This document shows, piece by piece, positions 1 through 7,298 of a stretch of 12,180 nt of DNA (position 1 is the stretch's first letter; every line of letters starts with the position of its first letter). Made by a program: the position numbers and the translations under genes. Under the pieces are notes generated by a model. The model was not told the DNA's origin and made no database searches. It worked only from the letters and a program-made list of their open reading frames with translations. Origin of the DNA: Cyanobacteria bacterium HKST-UBA02 (GTDB taxonomy: Bacteria > Cyanobacteriota > Vampirovibrionia > Obscuribacterales > Obscuribacteraceae); contig JAGQHH010000229.1 of assembly GCA_020431945.1 (NCBI GenBank), positions 1-12,180 on the forward strand, written 5' to 3'.

Positions 1-383
1 CCGTCTTGCGCAGCGGCGACACCGCAGCGCGTTATGGTGGCGAAGAATTCGCCGTCATCCTCCCCGAGACTTCGCTCCTCGAAGCAGCTCTGATCGCCGA
101 CCGTCTCTGCACCAGAATCAGGAGCTCGCAGGTTCCCGGTCTCGGTCAGATCACCGCATCGCTCGGCGCCTCCTCTTATCCCAAGCAAGCCCGCACTCCG
201 GAAGAGCTTATCAACAACGCCGACAAAGCTCTCTATCTCGCCAAGAACGGCGGCAGAGATCAGGCACGTATCTACGAAGAGCCTGAGACAATAGATCTAC
301 CTGCCGAACTGGGAACGGCCGAGCTCGGACCCGGACAGACATCTTTCGCGCCGGACGAGGCGAGGTCTCAATCGCACCAGTAG
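1..383 (+). CDS. GGDEF-domain diguanylate cyclase, C-terminal part (5' end outside window)
   Basis: This is the C-terminal half of a GGDEF domain, which makes cyclic di-GMP from two GTP. The reading frame is open at the left edge, with full codons beginning at base 3, so the N-terminal sensor part is not visible. The signature RYGGEEF is present, with Glu in the third position as in active cyclases. An RSGD motif lies exactly five residues before GGEEF, matching the RxxD inhibitory I-site that binds product c-di-GMP. The usual domain end follows (ITASLGAS, then NADKALYLAKNGGRDQ). After the domain comes a tail of about 30 residues rich in Pro, Glu and Ser that looks unstructured. The stop TAG at 381-383 is followed after 1 nt by the HAD gene, so the two are probably cotranscribed. 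Family assignment is secure; the input signal and whether the enzyme is active in the cell are unknown. Confidence 0.93.
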   Translation, partial: VLRSGDTAARYGGEEFAVILPETSLLEAALIADRLCTRIRSSQVPGLGQITASLGASSYPKQARTPEELINNADKALYLAKNGGRDQARIYEEPETIDLPAELGTAELGPGQTSFAPDEARSQSHQ

Positions 384-384
384 A

Positions 385-1074
385 ATGCCAAGGCTAGTCC
401 TATTTGATATAGACGAAACCATGATCTCCTCCGACGGAGCCGGCAGGCGAGCCATCGGCAAGGCTCTTGCCCGGATGTTCGGGGTCGAGCCCGGCTCGAT
501 CAATATCTCCATGTCCGGCAAGACCGATCCTCAGATCTTGCGCGAGATCCTGCAGGCAGCAGGTATGGAAAAAGACGAGATCGACTCCAGGCTGGACGAG
601 ATCCTCGAGATCTATATCTCGCTACTTCAGCACGAGATCGAAAAGTCCGGCCATTACATCATCCACACCGGCGTACCCGAGATTCTCGACGAGCTGCACC
701 GGCACAGCGACGCTCATCTCGGCCTTCTCACCGGCAACATCGAGACCGGTGCCCGGATGAAGCTCAATCGCTTCGATCTGAACGGATTTTTCCCCATCGG
801 CGCTTATGGCTCCGACTCTGCCAATCGTATGGATCTTCCCGAGATTGCCAGCGGCAGGGGCAGCAAGCATTACCAGATTGATTTCCGCCCGGAAGAAGTG
901 GTGATTATCGGGGACAGCATCTATGACGTGCTCTGTGCCAAGGGCTTCGGTGCCCGGAGCATCGCCGTCAATACCGGGGTGACCAGCCTTAAAGCCCTGG
1001 AGGAGCAGGAGCCCGATCACCTTTTCGCCACTCTGGGCGACACGGCCAGGGTTCTCGAAGCAATTTTGAATTGA
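385..1074 (+). CDS. HAD-superfamily hydrolase (phosphoglycolate-phosphatase-like)
   Basis: This is a 229-residue phosphatase of the haloacid dehalogenase superfamily, probably cytoplasmic. Motif I is FDIDET at residues 7-12, with nucleophile Asp8 and acid/base Asp10. Motif II is the Thr in LLTGN (114-118). Motif IV is IIGDSIYDV (174-182), with Asp177 and Asp181 as the likely Mg ligands. The helical insert after motif I (about 15-90) is a C1-type cap, as in phosphoglycolate phosphatases. The canonical motif III lysine is not obvious. The equivalent stretch reads YGSDSANRMDLP, a variant I associate with one uncharacterised HAD subgroup. The ATG follows the GGDEF stop by 1 nt with no strong Shine-Dalgarno, which suggests translational coupling. 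The substrate cannot be inferred; phosphoglycolate, another small phosphate ester or a nucleotide are all possible. Confidence 0.88.
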   Translation: MPRLVLFDIDETMISSDGAGRRAIGKALARMFGVEPGSINISMSGKTDPQILREILQAAGMEKDEIDSRLDEILEIYISLLQHEIEKSGHYIIHTGVPEILDELHRHSDAHLGLLTGNIETGARMKLNRFDLNGFFPIGAYGSDSANRMDLPEIASGRGSKHYQIDFRPEEVVIIGDSIYDVLCAKGFGARSIAVNTGVTSLKALEEQEPDHLFATLGDTARVLEAILN

Positions 1075-1372
1075 GCGGAAACAAAATCGATCCCCCGGCG
1101 TCTTCCAGTTCATTGAAGATGTGAAATCGAAAAATCGAGAATTGGCACCGTCCCCACGGAACACGCAACCGTGACGGGGTCACAGGGTTTTGCCCCCGCG
1201 TCCGACAACGCGAACGTGCCACCAAGAACGTCAGCAAAGGCTTTGCAGGTCCTCCGCAATCCCGCTGGCGTTCTTGTCATGTAAACCCCTGTCATGGGTC
1301 TGAAGGTTATCCCCGGGCGCCCCGTGGTATGAAACGGGAAGCGCAGACAGGCACGCCCTCAGGACGGTAGAG
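1075..1372. other. non-coding gap rich in inverted repeats
   Basis: About 300 bases without a convincing ORF or clear sigma-70 promoter. Short ORFs on both strands here lack family features. Several potential stems lie in tandem: CCGT/ACGG with a CCCC loop (1148-1159); GACGGGG pairing imperfectly with the C-rich arm ending at 1202; an 8-bp perfect arm pair CAAGAACG/CGTTCTTG (1223-1230 and 1269-1276); ACCC/GGGT (1285-1299); and CCCGT/ACGGG (1321-1338). A TTGGCACCGTCCCC string at 1142-1155 resembles intergenic repeat motifs I recall from other bacteria, which I cannot check here. The gap could be the terminator of the upstream operon plus a structured leader for the kinase genes, or a small RNA. 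Confidence 0.5.
1223..1276. repeat. perfect 8-bp inverted repeat enclosing a smaller palindrome
   Basis: Arms CAAGAACG (1223-1230) and CGTTCTTG (1269-1276) are perfect complements separated by 38 nt. Inside the loop is the near-palindrome GCAAAGGCTTTGC (1234-1246). There is no T-tract, so it is not an ordinary intrinsic terminator. It could be part of a leader RNA fold. Confidence 0.4.
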
Positions 1373-2788
1373 ATGTCCTCCGATCTGGAGCTCTCGGTCA
1401 GTTATAAAACGCTTCCCACCCGGGTCGGGTTCACAATCATGTGTGCCCTGCTTCCTGTCTGGGCCCTCATGGCGCCCATTCTCCTGGGACTTTTCATCGG
1501 CTATATCAGCCAGCATCCGGAAAACGCCAGCTCCTGGGCCACGGCAATCATCTGTCTCGGTCTCCTCTCGATTTATATAGGAGGCGTGCTGCTCACGGCC
1601 TTCACCGAAGACGACAAGCTATTCGTGTCCAAAGACGGGATCGCTTTTCCGCTATTCTTGCTGCCGATGCTCAAACTGAGACGCAACCGGGGCTGGACCG
1701 AGCTGCGCTCCGCCGACATCATCGACTCGGAGGGAGACAATCCGAGGCTCCTTTTGACTTTCAACGACTCCTCCGTGCCTGTCAGCCTGAAAAACATCGA
1801 CCGATCCGAGACCGAGCAACTGCTCCTCTCGGTGGAGCTCTGGGGAAGCTCCTGCCAGCGATCGCCTCAGCTCGTCGAATATCAATCGAGCCTCCAGAAC
1901 GACCTTCGCGGTGTCAGCCAGCTCAGCTATACACAGATGTGGGAAGAGGAGCTGGGCAGGCGTTTCAGCGCCACTTCTTTCGTGCCTCTCGAGCCCGGCG
2001 CCCAGCTCAAGGGTGGCAAGCTCAAGGTGGTCAAACAACTGGCATTCGGAGGACTCTCGGCCATCTATCAGGCTCAAGAAGACGAGCTGGATATGGTGGT
2101 GGTGAAAGAATCGGTGATTCCAGAGAACGCCGACCCCGATACGCGCAAGCAGGCAGAGGAGCGCATCGCCAGAGAGGCTAAGTATCTCATGCGCCTGAGC
2201 CATCCCAATATCGCCCGGGTCCTCGATCACTTCGTGGAGGAAGGCAGGCACTATCTGCTTCTCGAGTATGTACACGGTCAGGACCTGCGACAATACGTCA
2301 AACAGAACGGTCCCCAGGAAGAGGACAAAGTTCTCGACTGGGCCGCTCAAATAGCCTCGGTAGTCGAATATCTTCACGATCAGGATCCCCCGATCATCCA
2401 TCGCGATCTCACCCCGGACAATCTCGTTCTTCGTAACGACGGCAGCGTGATCCTCATCGACTTCGGCGCCGCCAACGAATTCATCGGTCAGGCCACCGGG
2501 ACACTTGTAGGCAAGCAGGCTTATATGCCCGCCGAGCAGCTCCGGGGCAAAGCCGTCAGCCAGAGCGATCTCTACTCTCTGGGCGGGACTATTTTCTACC
2601 TGCTCACCGGCCGCGACCCCACACCGCTTTCGGTATCACATCCCAAGACTGTCCTGCCTGCTATTTCCGATCGGCTCGACGAAATCGTCGCCGATCTCAC
2701 TGCCTTCGAGACCGAAGAACGAACGCAAAAGGCCTCGGATCTCAAAGAAGCGCTCGAAAGCCTGGCTCCAAGTCGCGAGGCTCTATAG
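1373..2788 (+). CDS. membrane-anchored Ser/Thr protein kinase with PH-like segment (kinase 1)
   Basis: A 471-residue Hanks-type kinase tethered to the inner membrane. Two hydrophobic helices lie at about residues 18-46 and 54-77. They are followed by a beta-rich segment (about 82-158) resembling a bacterial PH domain, then a linker containing SYTQMW (185-190). The kinase domain is C-terminal (about 216-465), the reverse of the common bacterial order with the kinase first. Visible motifs are Lys245 in VVVKE, Glu268 of helix C, HRD at 343-345 in HRDLTPDN with Asn350, DFG at 363-365, and PAEQ near 386-389. The glycine loop is degenerate: LAFGGLSAIY has Ala224 and Ser229 where Gly is usual. The catalytic-loop Lys of HRDLKP is Thr here. 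The ATG at 1373 has AGGA at 1361-1364. The gene abuts the next kinase with no spacer. Targets are unknown. Confidence 0.92.
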   Translation: MSSDLELSVSYKTLPTRVGFTIMCALLPVWALMAPILLGLFIGYISQHPENASSWATAIICLGLLSIYIGGVLLTAFTEDDKLFVSKDGIAFPLFLLPMLKLRRNRGWTELRSADIIDSEGDNPRLLLTFNDSSVPVSLKNIDRSETEQLLLSVELWGSSCQRSPQLVEYQSSLQNDLRGVSQLSYTQMWEEELGRRFSATSFVPLEPGAQLKGGKLKVVKQLAFGGLSAIYQAQEDELDMVVVKESVIPENADPDTRKQAEERIAREAKYLMRLSHPNIARVLDHFVEEGRHYLLLEYVHGQDLRQYVKQNGPQEEDKVLDWAAQIASVVEYLHDQDPPIIHRDLTPDNLVLRNDGSVILIDFGAANEFIGQATGTLVGKQAYMPAEQLRGKAVSQSDLYSLGGTIFYLLTGRDPTPLSVSHPKTVLPAISDRLDEIVADLTAFETEERTQKASDLKEALESLAPSREAL

Positions 2789-5101
2789 ATGAGCGACAAG
2801 GAAACAAGCAAGCTCGACAGGAAAGAAGAGGCTCTAGCCGAGAAGGAAAACTTCGGGCCAACCTTGAGGGTTCACGAAGAAAGCAAACAGCCAGATCTAC
2901 CCACTCCCGCCGTGAGCGAGCCAGAAGATAGTGAGCTCAAGCAGAATGAAATCGAGGAAAAACAAAACGAGACAGCCGGAGATCAGAAAGGACAGGACGG
3001 AAAAGAGAATCTGATAAAACGCCTGCCCCGCATCGGTCACTGGCAGCTGGTTACCATTGCTCTCTTCTGGGCACCTTGGCCTATGCTCGCAGTCGGCTTC
3101 TGCTACTGGCTCTTCGCAAGTAGCAGACTGATCAACCTTGCCCGTGAGCGAGCCGGGCTCAGACTGGTGCGAACCGCCCACTTTCTGATCATGTCGATCG
3201 CTCCCATCGCTTATGTCGCCTTATACATGTACGAGATAATTCGTCTGCCGTCATCTCATGCTATGTCGTTCTGCAACCTCATCCTGGTTATCGGCTGGGG
3301 TCTCTACCAGCTCGCCTGGCCCTTTCTCACCGGACTGAAGCTGGAAGAGGCGATTGCCCAAAAGGAAGGAAAGGAGTCGCGGATGAGACTGAGATGGCTC
3401 GTTCCCGCCTTCTATGCGCTCTCGATGAATCTTTTCGTGCTCTATTGGGTATACATGGCAGCCCTGTATCGGGTGATTCTAAATCGACATATAATCGATA
3501 CCGCCATTGCCGAAATAATTCTGAACCTGGTCATGACCTGCGGCTTCCTGCTCATTCAGTTTTTATGCTTGCGTTATTTCAGTGATCGCTTGCGCGCCCT
3601 TTGCGAGCACAGAAAAATCAAAAAAGAAGCCAGCCAATACACCATCCGCTATCGCGCCTTCGCCGGACTAGAGCGCTGGCTCGCCCATCGTTTCAAAGAG
3701 CGGAGCAATAAAAAACTATTCTATCTTCTCTTCGTAATTATGCTTTTCTTCGCTCTTGGCGCTCCCCAGTGGGGACTATCCATCCTCGCTAACCTCGCCA
3801 GGGTAGGCGCTATAGTCGGCGGCAGCGGCGGAGGCGAACAGGGCGCCGCCAATCTCCAGTTTCTCTGGGTATTTCAATGGTCCATCCTTCTTTCGGTGGT
3901 TGCCGGCTGGACAGCCTATCTTTTTAGACCTACTCACCTGGACCTCAGTGAGAAAGGTGTTCACTTCCTCTGGCACCACAAAATATTCAACTTTGATCAG
4001 AAAGAGCTGCCCTGGCAGAGCATCAACCGGATCAGTATCGAGATGCCGAAAGGCAAGACATCTCCCAGCGATCAGATCCTTGTATTGCACACCGATGTCG
4101 GTCAGAATTTCAAAATCAAGCTCGGCTCGATCTCGGATGTTCTCGACCGTGAGCGCATTCTCAAAGCCATCGAAAGATGGGCACCAGGAGTCCATCGCGA
4201 TGTCTCGGTGCTCACGGCTCTCGAGGCGCCGGCGGATCACAGCTATACGGAATTGTGGCTGAAAGCGCTCTCGGCGCCGCCCAAACGAGAGCGATTCAAG
4301 CCTCTCTCGAAGGGTGCAAAGCTCAAAGAAGGACGCTTCGAGATGATCGATCAGCTCGGAGTAGGCGGGCAGGGCACCGCTTACCGTGTGCGTGACAGTG
4401 AAGGCGACGAGGACGTGGTCCTCAAGGAATTCATCCTGCCGGTCTATGTCGATGTGGCTGTGCGACGCCAGGCTCTCGAGCGCTTCGAGAACGAAGCCCG
4501 CATACTCAAGCAGCTCGACCATCCCCAGATCGTCTCCCTGACCGACTTCTTCATCGAGGATCACAGAAGCTATCTTGTCCTGGAGCACATAAACGGCAAA
4601 TCACTGAAACAACTGGTCATGGAAAAGGGACCGATGAGCGAAGACGAAGTGAAAGGTCTGGCTCTGCAGATGTGCACCATCCTCGACTATCTCCACGGGC
4701 TCTCGCCCCCGGTTGTACACAGAGATTTCACCCCGGACAATCTCATCTTGAGAGAGGACGGCACATTGAAGCTGGTGGATTTCAATGTCGCCCAGCAAAC
4801 CGAAGCCACCGCCACCGGCACCGTGGTGGGCAAACATGCTTATCTTCCCCCGGAGCAGTTCCGGGGCACGCCGGTGCCGGCAAGCGATCTTTATTCCATG
4901 GGGGCTACCCTGCACTTCCTGCTCACCGGTCAGGACCCTGAGCCGATCTCGATCTCGCACCCGCAGAAAATCAACTCCAGGGTGAGTGGTGCCATGGACT
5001 TTCTAGTAGCGAAAGCCACTGCCATGTCCCTGGATGATCGCTATGGTTCCTCAGAAGAGATAAGAAAGGACCTCGACTCTAAGAGCGATGCCGAGCCTTG
5101 A
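2789..5101 (+). CDS. multi-pass membrane Ser/Thr protein kinase with PH-like segment and DFN motif (kinase 2)
   Basis: A 770-residue protein. Residues 1-76 are charged and Glu/Lys-rich, probably disordered. About seven membrane helices follow (near 85-109, 130-150, 158-180, 203-227, 240-262, 308-334 and 357-378). Next come a PH-like beta-rich segment (382-466), a linker with SYTELW (485-490) and a C-terminal kinase domain (about 516-764). From SYTxxW to the glycine loop the spacing equals that of kinase 1 (39 residues), and the catalytic motifs align at a constant offset of 301, so the two genes arose by duplication. The glycine loop is canonical (GVGGQG, 524-529). Lys546, Glu569 and HRD (644-646) in HRDFTPDN with Asn651 are present. 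The metal-binding DFG is DFN (Asp664-Phe-Asn666). The ATG immediately follows the kinase 1 TAG, with GAGG at 2777-2780 as a likely ribosome site, so translation is probably coupled. The 3' end overlaps the convergent stress-protein gene by 23 bp. Confidence 0.92.
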   Translation: MSDKETSKLDRKEEALAEKENFGPTLRVHEESKQPDLPTPAVSEPEDSELKQNEIEEKQNETAGDQKGQDGKENLIKRLPRIGHWQLVTIALFWAPWPMLAVGFCYWLFASSRLINLARERAGLRLVRTAHFLIMSIAPIAYVALYMYEIIRLPSSHAMSFCNLILVIGWGLYQLAWPFLTGLKLEEAIAQKEGKESRMRLRWLVPAFYALSMNLFVLYWVYMAALYRVILNRHIIDTAIAEIILNLVMTCGFLLIQFLCLRYFSDRLRALCEHRKIKKEASQYTIRYRAFAGLERWLAHRFKERSNKKLFYLLFVIMLFFALGAPQWGLSILANLARVGAIVGGSGGGEQGAANLQFLWVFQWSILLSVVAGWTAYLFRPTHLDLSEKGVHFLWHHKIFNFDQKELPWQSINRISIEMPKGKTSPSDQILVLHTDVGQNFKIKLGSISDVLDRERILKAIERWAPGVHRDVSVLTALEAPADHSYTELWLKALSAPPKRERFKPLSKGAKLKEGRFEMIDQLGVGGQGTAYRVRDSEGDEDVVLKEFILPVYVDVAVRRQALERFENEARILKQLDHPQIVSLTDFFIEDHRSYLVLEHINGKSLKQLVMEKGPMSEDEVKGLALQMCTILDYLHGLSPPVVHRDFTPDNLILREDGTLKLVDFNVAQQTEATATGTVVGKHAYLPPEQFRGTPVPASDLYSMGATLHFLLTGQDPEPISISHPQKINSRVSGAMDFLVAKATAMSLDDRYGSSEEIRKDLDSKSDAEP

Positions 5102-5510
5102 CGATCCTCACCGAGCAATCGGATTCACTGAGTACGGCCTCGGCCACGCTGCCATAGCGAAGCTTGTCGAAGCCCTTGCGTCCGTGCGTTCCCAGCACGA
5201 TCATGTCGGCTCCCCACTGCCTGGCCCAGCTGACTATCTGCTCGGCGGCAGTACCGCCAACGACCTTGGTCTCGATCTGGTTTTTCGGAAAATGCTCTTT
5301 CAACTGTCTGGCGAATTCCTCCACCAGCTTCTCCTGACTTTCAAAAGAATCTTTGCGCTCGACGCCAGACTTGTGAGAATCGGTGCCGGCAACCTGCGCC
5401 ACCACACTCAAGATCAAGAAAGAATCGGTCTCGAGAGCAGGTCTGTCGGCAATGAAGGCGACAGCTTGCTTGGAGACCAGGGATGCGTCCACGGCAATCA
5501 AGAATTTCAT
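5079..5510 (-). CDS. universal stress protein (UspA family)
   Basis: A 143-residue single-domain universal stress protein, a small cytoplasmic alpha/beta nucleotide-binding fold. The N-terminus FLIAVDAS supplies the usual Asp8. The C-terminal ATP-binding motif fits G-2x-G-9x-G-S exactly: GTHG at 107-110 and GS at 120-121. This suggests an ATP-binding rather than UspA-like non-binding member. A variable segment near residues 42-60 is charged. The ATG at 5510 lies 11 nt downstream of the stop of the acetyltransferase gene on the same strand, with TAGGAC before it as a possible ribosome site, so both genes are probably one transcript. The 3' end overlaps the end of kinase 2 on the opposite strand. 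Members respond to starvation or oxidative stress; the specific role here is unknown. Confidence 0.93.
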   Translation of the reverse strand: MKFLIAVDASLVSKQAVAFIADRPALETDSFLILSVVAQVAGTDSHKSGVERKDSFESQEKLVEEFARQLKEHFPKNQIETKVVGGTAAEQIVSWARQWGADMIVLGTHGRKGFDKLRYGSVAEAVLSESDCSVRIVKARHRS

Positions 5511-5521
5511 CGTACTAAGTC

Positions 5522-6658
5522 CTAGAAAAATTCCACGGTAAATGCCGGCTTGCCGGCGCAGATTCCGAACAGGGACTCCGGAACAGCCGCAGGGCGCTCC
5601 TTGAAAGTGCCGGTGACATACTGGACCAGCCGTCCGGGATCGACCCGGAAAGAGTCAAGCTCCTCACCATCAGCGATACCATAAGGTTGACTGACCCCCA
5701 GGGGATCATCCACGAAAATCGGCTCGTCGGCGCCCACCGCTTCGAGAAACGCCTCGGTATGCACAACTCTAGACATGACGCCGGGGCGCTTCTGGATGGT
5801 GAAGGGAGGATCGGTCACCCCGATTGCCATGATCGGATCGACATCGGGGCAGACGAACTGGACCTTGTCGAAATGAAGGTCTTGCATGCGGCGCAGAAGC
5901 GAAAGACCGTCGAGCAAAGCCCCCTGATCGAGCCAGGCCCATTCGACGATCTCGAGAGTGCGCTGTTGTGGATTACGAGCATTGAGGATGATATAGCCGC
6001 GCTCGTGCTTGAAGATATAAGAGTCCCGCTGGGGATGGTGCAGAAGACGGCGCCACTGCACCTCATTTCTCTTGATGCTCAGATTGTTCTTCTCGATCCA
6101 GTGGTCGTGAATGGGCTTCAGCTCAGCCCAGTCATCGAGAGAGAGACGGCGATAGTTCCGACTGTCTCCCAGATCGGGTATGACCCGGGCGTTTGCTTCG
6201 ACTTCGTAGCGGAAATCGGAGACGGCAAAACCCATACGCCCGTAGAAAGGATACGAGAAAGGCCAGAGCGACGAGATCGGCACGCGCATGTCATGGAGAG
6301 ATTGCAAACAACTGGCGATGGCCAGCCGCATGAGACCCCGGCGTCGGTATGACGGATCCGATGCCACCGCTGCAATTCCTCCGCAGGGAACGAGCCGGTC
6401 TCCCAGCCACATTTGAAAATGCGTGATACCGGCAAGACAGACCAGATCGCCCTTATGATAAGTGCCGAAAGTCTGATCGAGCATGGTCTCGTAGAAGACT
6501 TTCCAGCGGTCGAAATCGACGAAGCCGAAAGACAACGACCAGATCTCGATGGCTCTCTCGAGATGATCCGGTGTCACCGGTTTGACAACATATTCCTCTG
6601 GAATAGTAAGGGCTTTCTGCGAGTCTTTCATCGATTCGTCCAAAGTCAAGATGACCAT
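5522..6658 (-). CDS. Eis-like GNAT acetyltransferase with C-terminal SCP2-like region
   Basis: A 378-residue protein of the Eis/COG4552 type: an N-terminal GNAT acetyltransferase domain (about 24-165), a second degenerate GNAT-like middle region (about 165-290) and a C-terminal sterol-carrier-like part. The acetyl-CoA loop is visible as VASDPSYRRRGLM (98-110), and the family stretch LWPFSYPFYGRMGF lies at 131-144. Tyr139 matches the position of the catalytic Tyr in mycobacterial Eis. The protein ends in Phe-Phe; in Eis the C-terminal Phe carboxylate acts as general base, so the intact end fits an active enzyme. Known members acetylate aminoglycosides or protein/peptide amines; the substrate here is unknown. 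The ATG at 6658 has AGGT about 8 nt upstream; Met10 is a less likely alternative. It is followed by usp and divergent from folK. Confidence 0.88.
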   Translation of the reverse strand: MVILTLDESMKDSQKALTIPEEYVVKPVTPDHLERAIEIWSLSFGFVDFDRWKVFYETMLDQTFGTYHKGDLVCLAGITHFQMWLGDRLVPCGGIAAVASDPSYRRRGLMRLAIASCLQSLHDMRVPISSLWPFSYPFYGRMGFAVSDFRYEVEANARVIPDLGDSRNYRRLSLDDWAELKPIHDHWIEKNNLSIKRNEVQWRRLLHHPQRDSYIFKHERGYIILNARNPQQRTLEIVEWAWLDQGALLDGLSLLRRMQDLHFDKVQFVCPDVDPIMAIGVTDPPFTIQKRPGVMSRVVHTEAFLEAVGADEPIFVDDPLGVSQPYGIADGEELDSFRVDPGRLVQYVTGTFKERPAAVPESLFGICAGKPAFTVEFF

Positions 6659-6676
6659 TTTAGCTTACCTGGCAGA

Positions 6677-6682
6677 TATAAT
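6677..6682 (+). promoter_or_regulatory. candidate -10 box for folK operon
   Basis: A perfect TATAAT lies on the + strand in the 70-nt divergent spacer, 46 nt before the folK GTG. No good TTGACA-like -35 is seen at the right distance, so the promoter may depend on an activator or the match may be chance. The same AT-rich spacer must also hold the promoter of the divergent acetyltransferase gene. Confidence 0.4.
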
Positions 6683-6728
6683 GTGGCGATAATAAAAGCG
6701 AATTTTAGATAGCTGGTTCGAGATCGAA

Positions 6729-7298
6729 GTGAGAAAGTTCAGAGGCAACAGGCGAAAGGTCCAGGCTTATGTAGGCCTCGGCTCCAATTATGGCGACCGT
6801 GTGGGCTTTATCCAGCAGGCCGTCCAGCTCCTCAAAGACATCCGCCAGATCGAAGTAGTAGAATGCTCGAGCCTCTACGAGACCGAGCCCCTGGGCGACG
6901 AGTACGGTCCGGAGCAATGGTTCGTCAATGCCGTCGTCACCATCGAGACCTCTTTTTCGGCAGAGGAGCTTCTCGATGTTCTCAATGACATAGAAGACAG
7001 GCTTACCCATATGCACAAGTCCGAGTTGGACAGGGGCCAGAAAGAGCACGACGGCAGAGTGCGTATCATCGACCTCGATATTCTTTTTTATGGTGATGAG
7101 GTGCTCGATACCACCAGCCTGAGAATCCCGCACCCCAGACTGCATATGCGAGCATTCGCCCTGGTGCCGCTTCTGGAGCTCAACCCGGACCTGATGCACC
7201 CGCTCCTGCGCAAGCCTGTGGCCAAGCTCCACGAAGAGCTACCCGAGCCGGAGCAAGTATTTCTCTACGGGACTCGCGCTCGTGAGGACCATGGCTGA
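6729..7298 (+). CDS. folK: 6-hydroxymethyl-7,8-dihydropterin pyrophosphokinase
   Basis: FolK transfers pyrophosphate from ATP to 6-hydroxymethyl-dihydropterin, the step before dihydropteroate synthase in folate synthesis. The 189-residue sequence shows the family signatures in order: YVGLGSN (14-20), SSLYETEP (47-54), WFVNAVV (64-70), RIIDLDILFYG (112-122, with Asp115 and Asp117 as the Mg ligands) and IPHPRLHMRAFALVPL (133-148). It is about 30 residues longer than typical HPPK. The extra length is a basic N-terminus of 11 residues and a C-terminal tail. The start is GTG at 6729, the only reasonable start after an in-frame TAA at 6693. The ribosome site is weak. The 3' end overlaps acpS by 8 nt. 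It heads a three-gene operon with acpS and the SAM hydrolase gene. Confidence 0.95.
   Translation: MRKFRGNRRKVQAYVGLGSNYGDRVGFIQQAVQLLKDIRQIEVVECSSLYETEPLGDEYGPEQWFVNAVVTIETSFSAEELLDVLNDIEDRLTHMHKSELDRGQKEHDGRVRIIDLDILFYGDEVLDTTSLRIPHPRLHMRAFALVPLLELNPDLMHPLLRKPVAKLHEELPEPEQVFLYGTRAREDHG

Noticed and set aside
1652..2401. 249-codon minus-strand frame opposite kinase 1
   Set aside because: Antisense shadow created by high-GC codon use in the kinase; no recognisable protein features.
3776..4588. Long open frame (270 codons) on the minus strand opposite kinase 2
   Set aside because: The + strand carries unmistakable kinase motifs over the same bases; the minus frame shows no domain.
5687..6352. 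Long open frame on the + strand opposite the Eis-like gene (221 codons)
   Set aside because: It is the antisense shadow of a gene with clear GNAT motifs and has no family features of its own.
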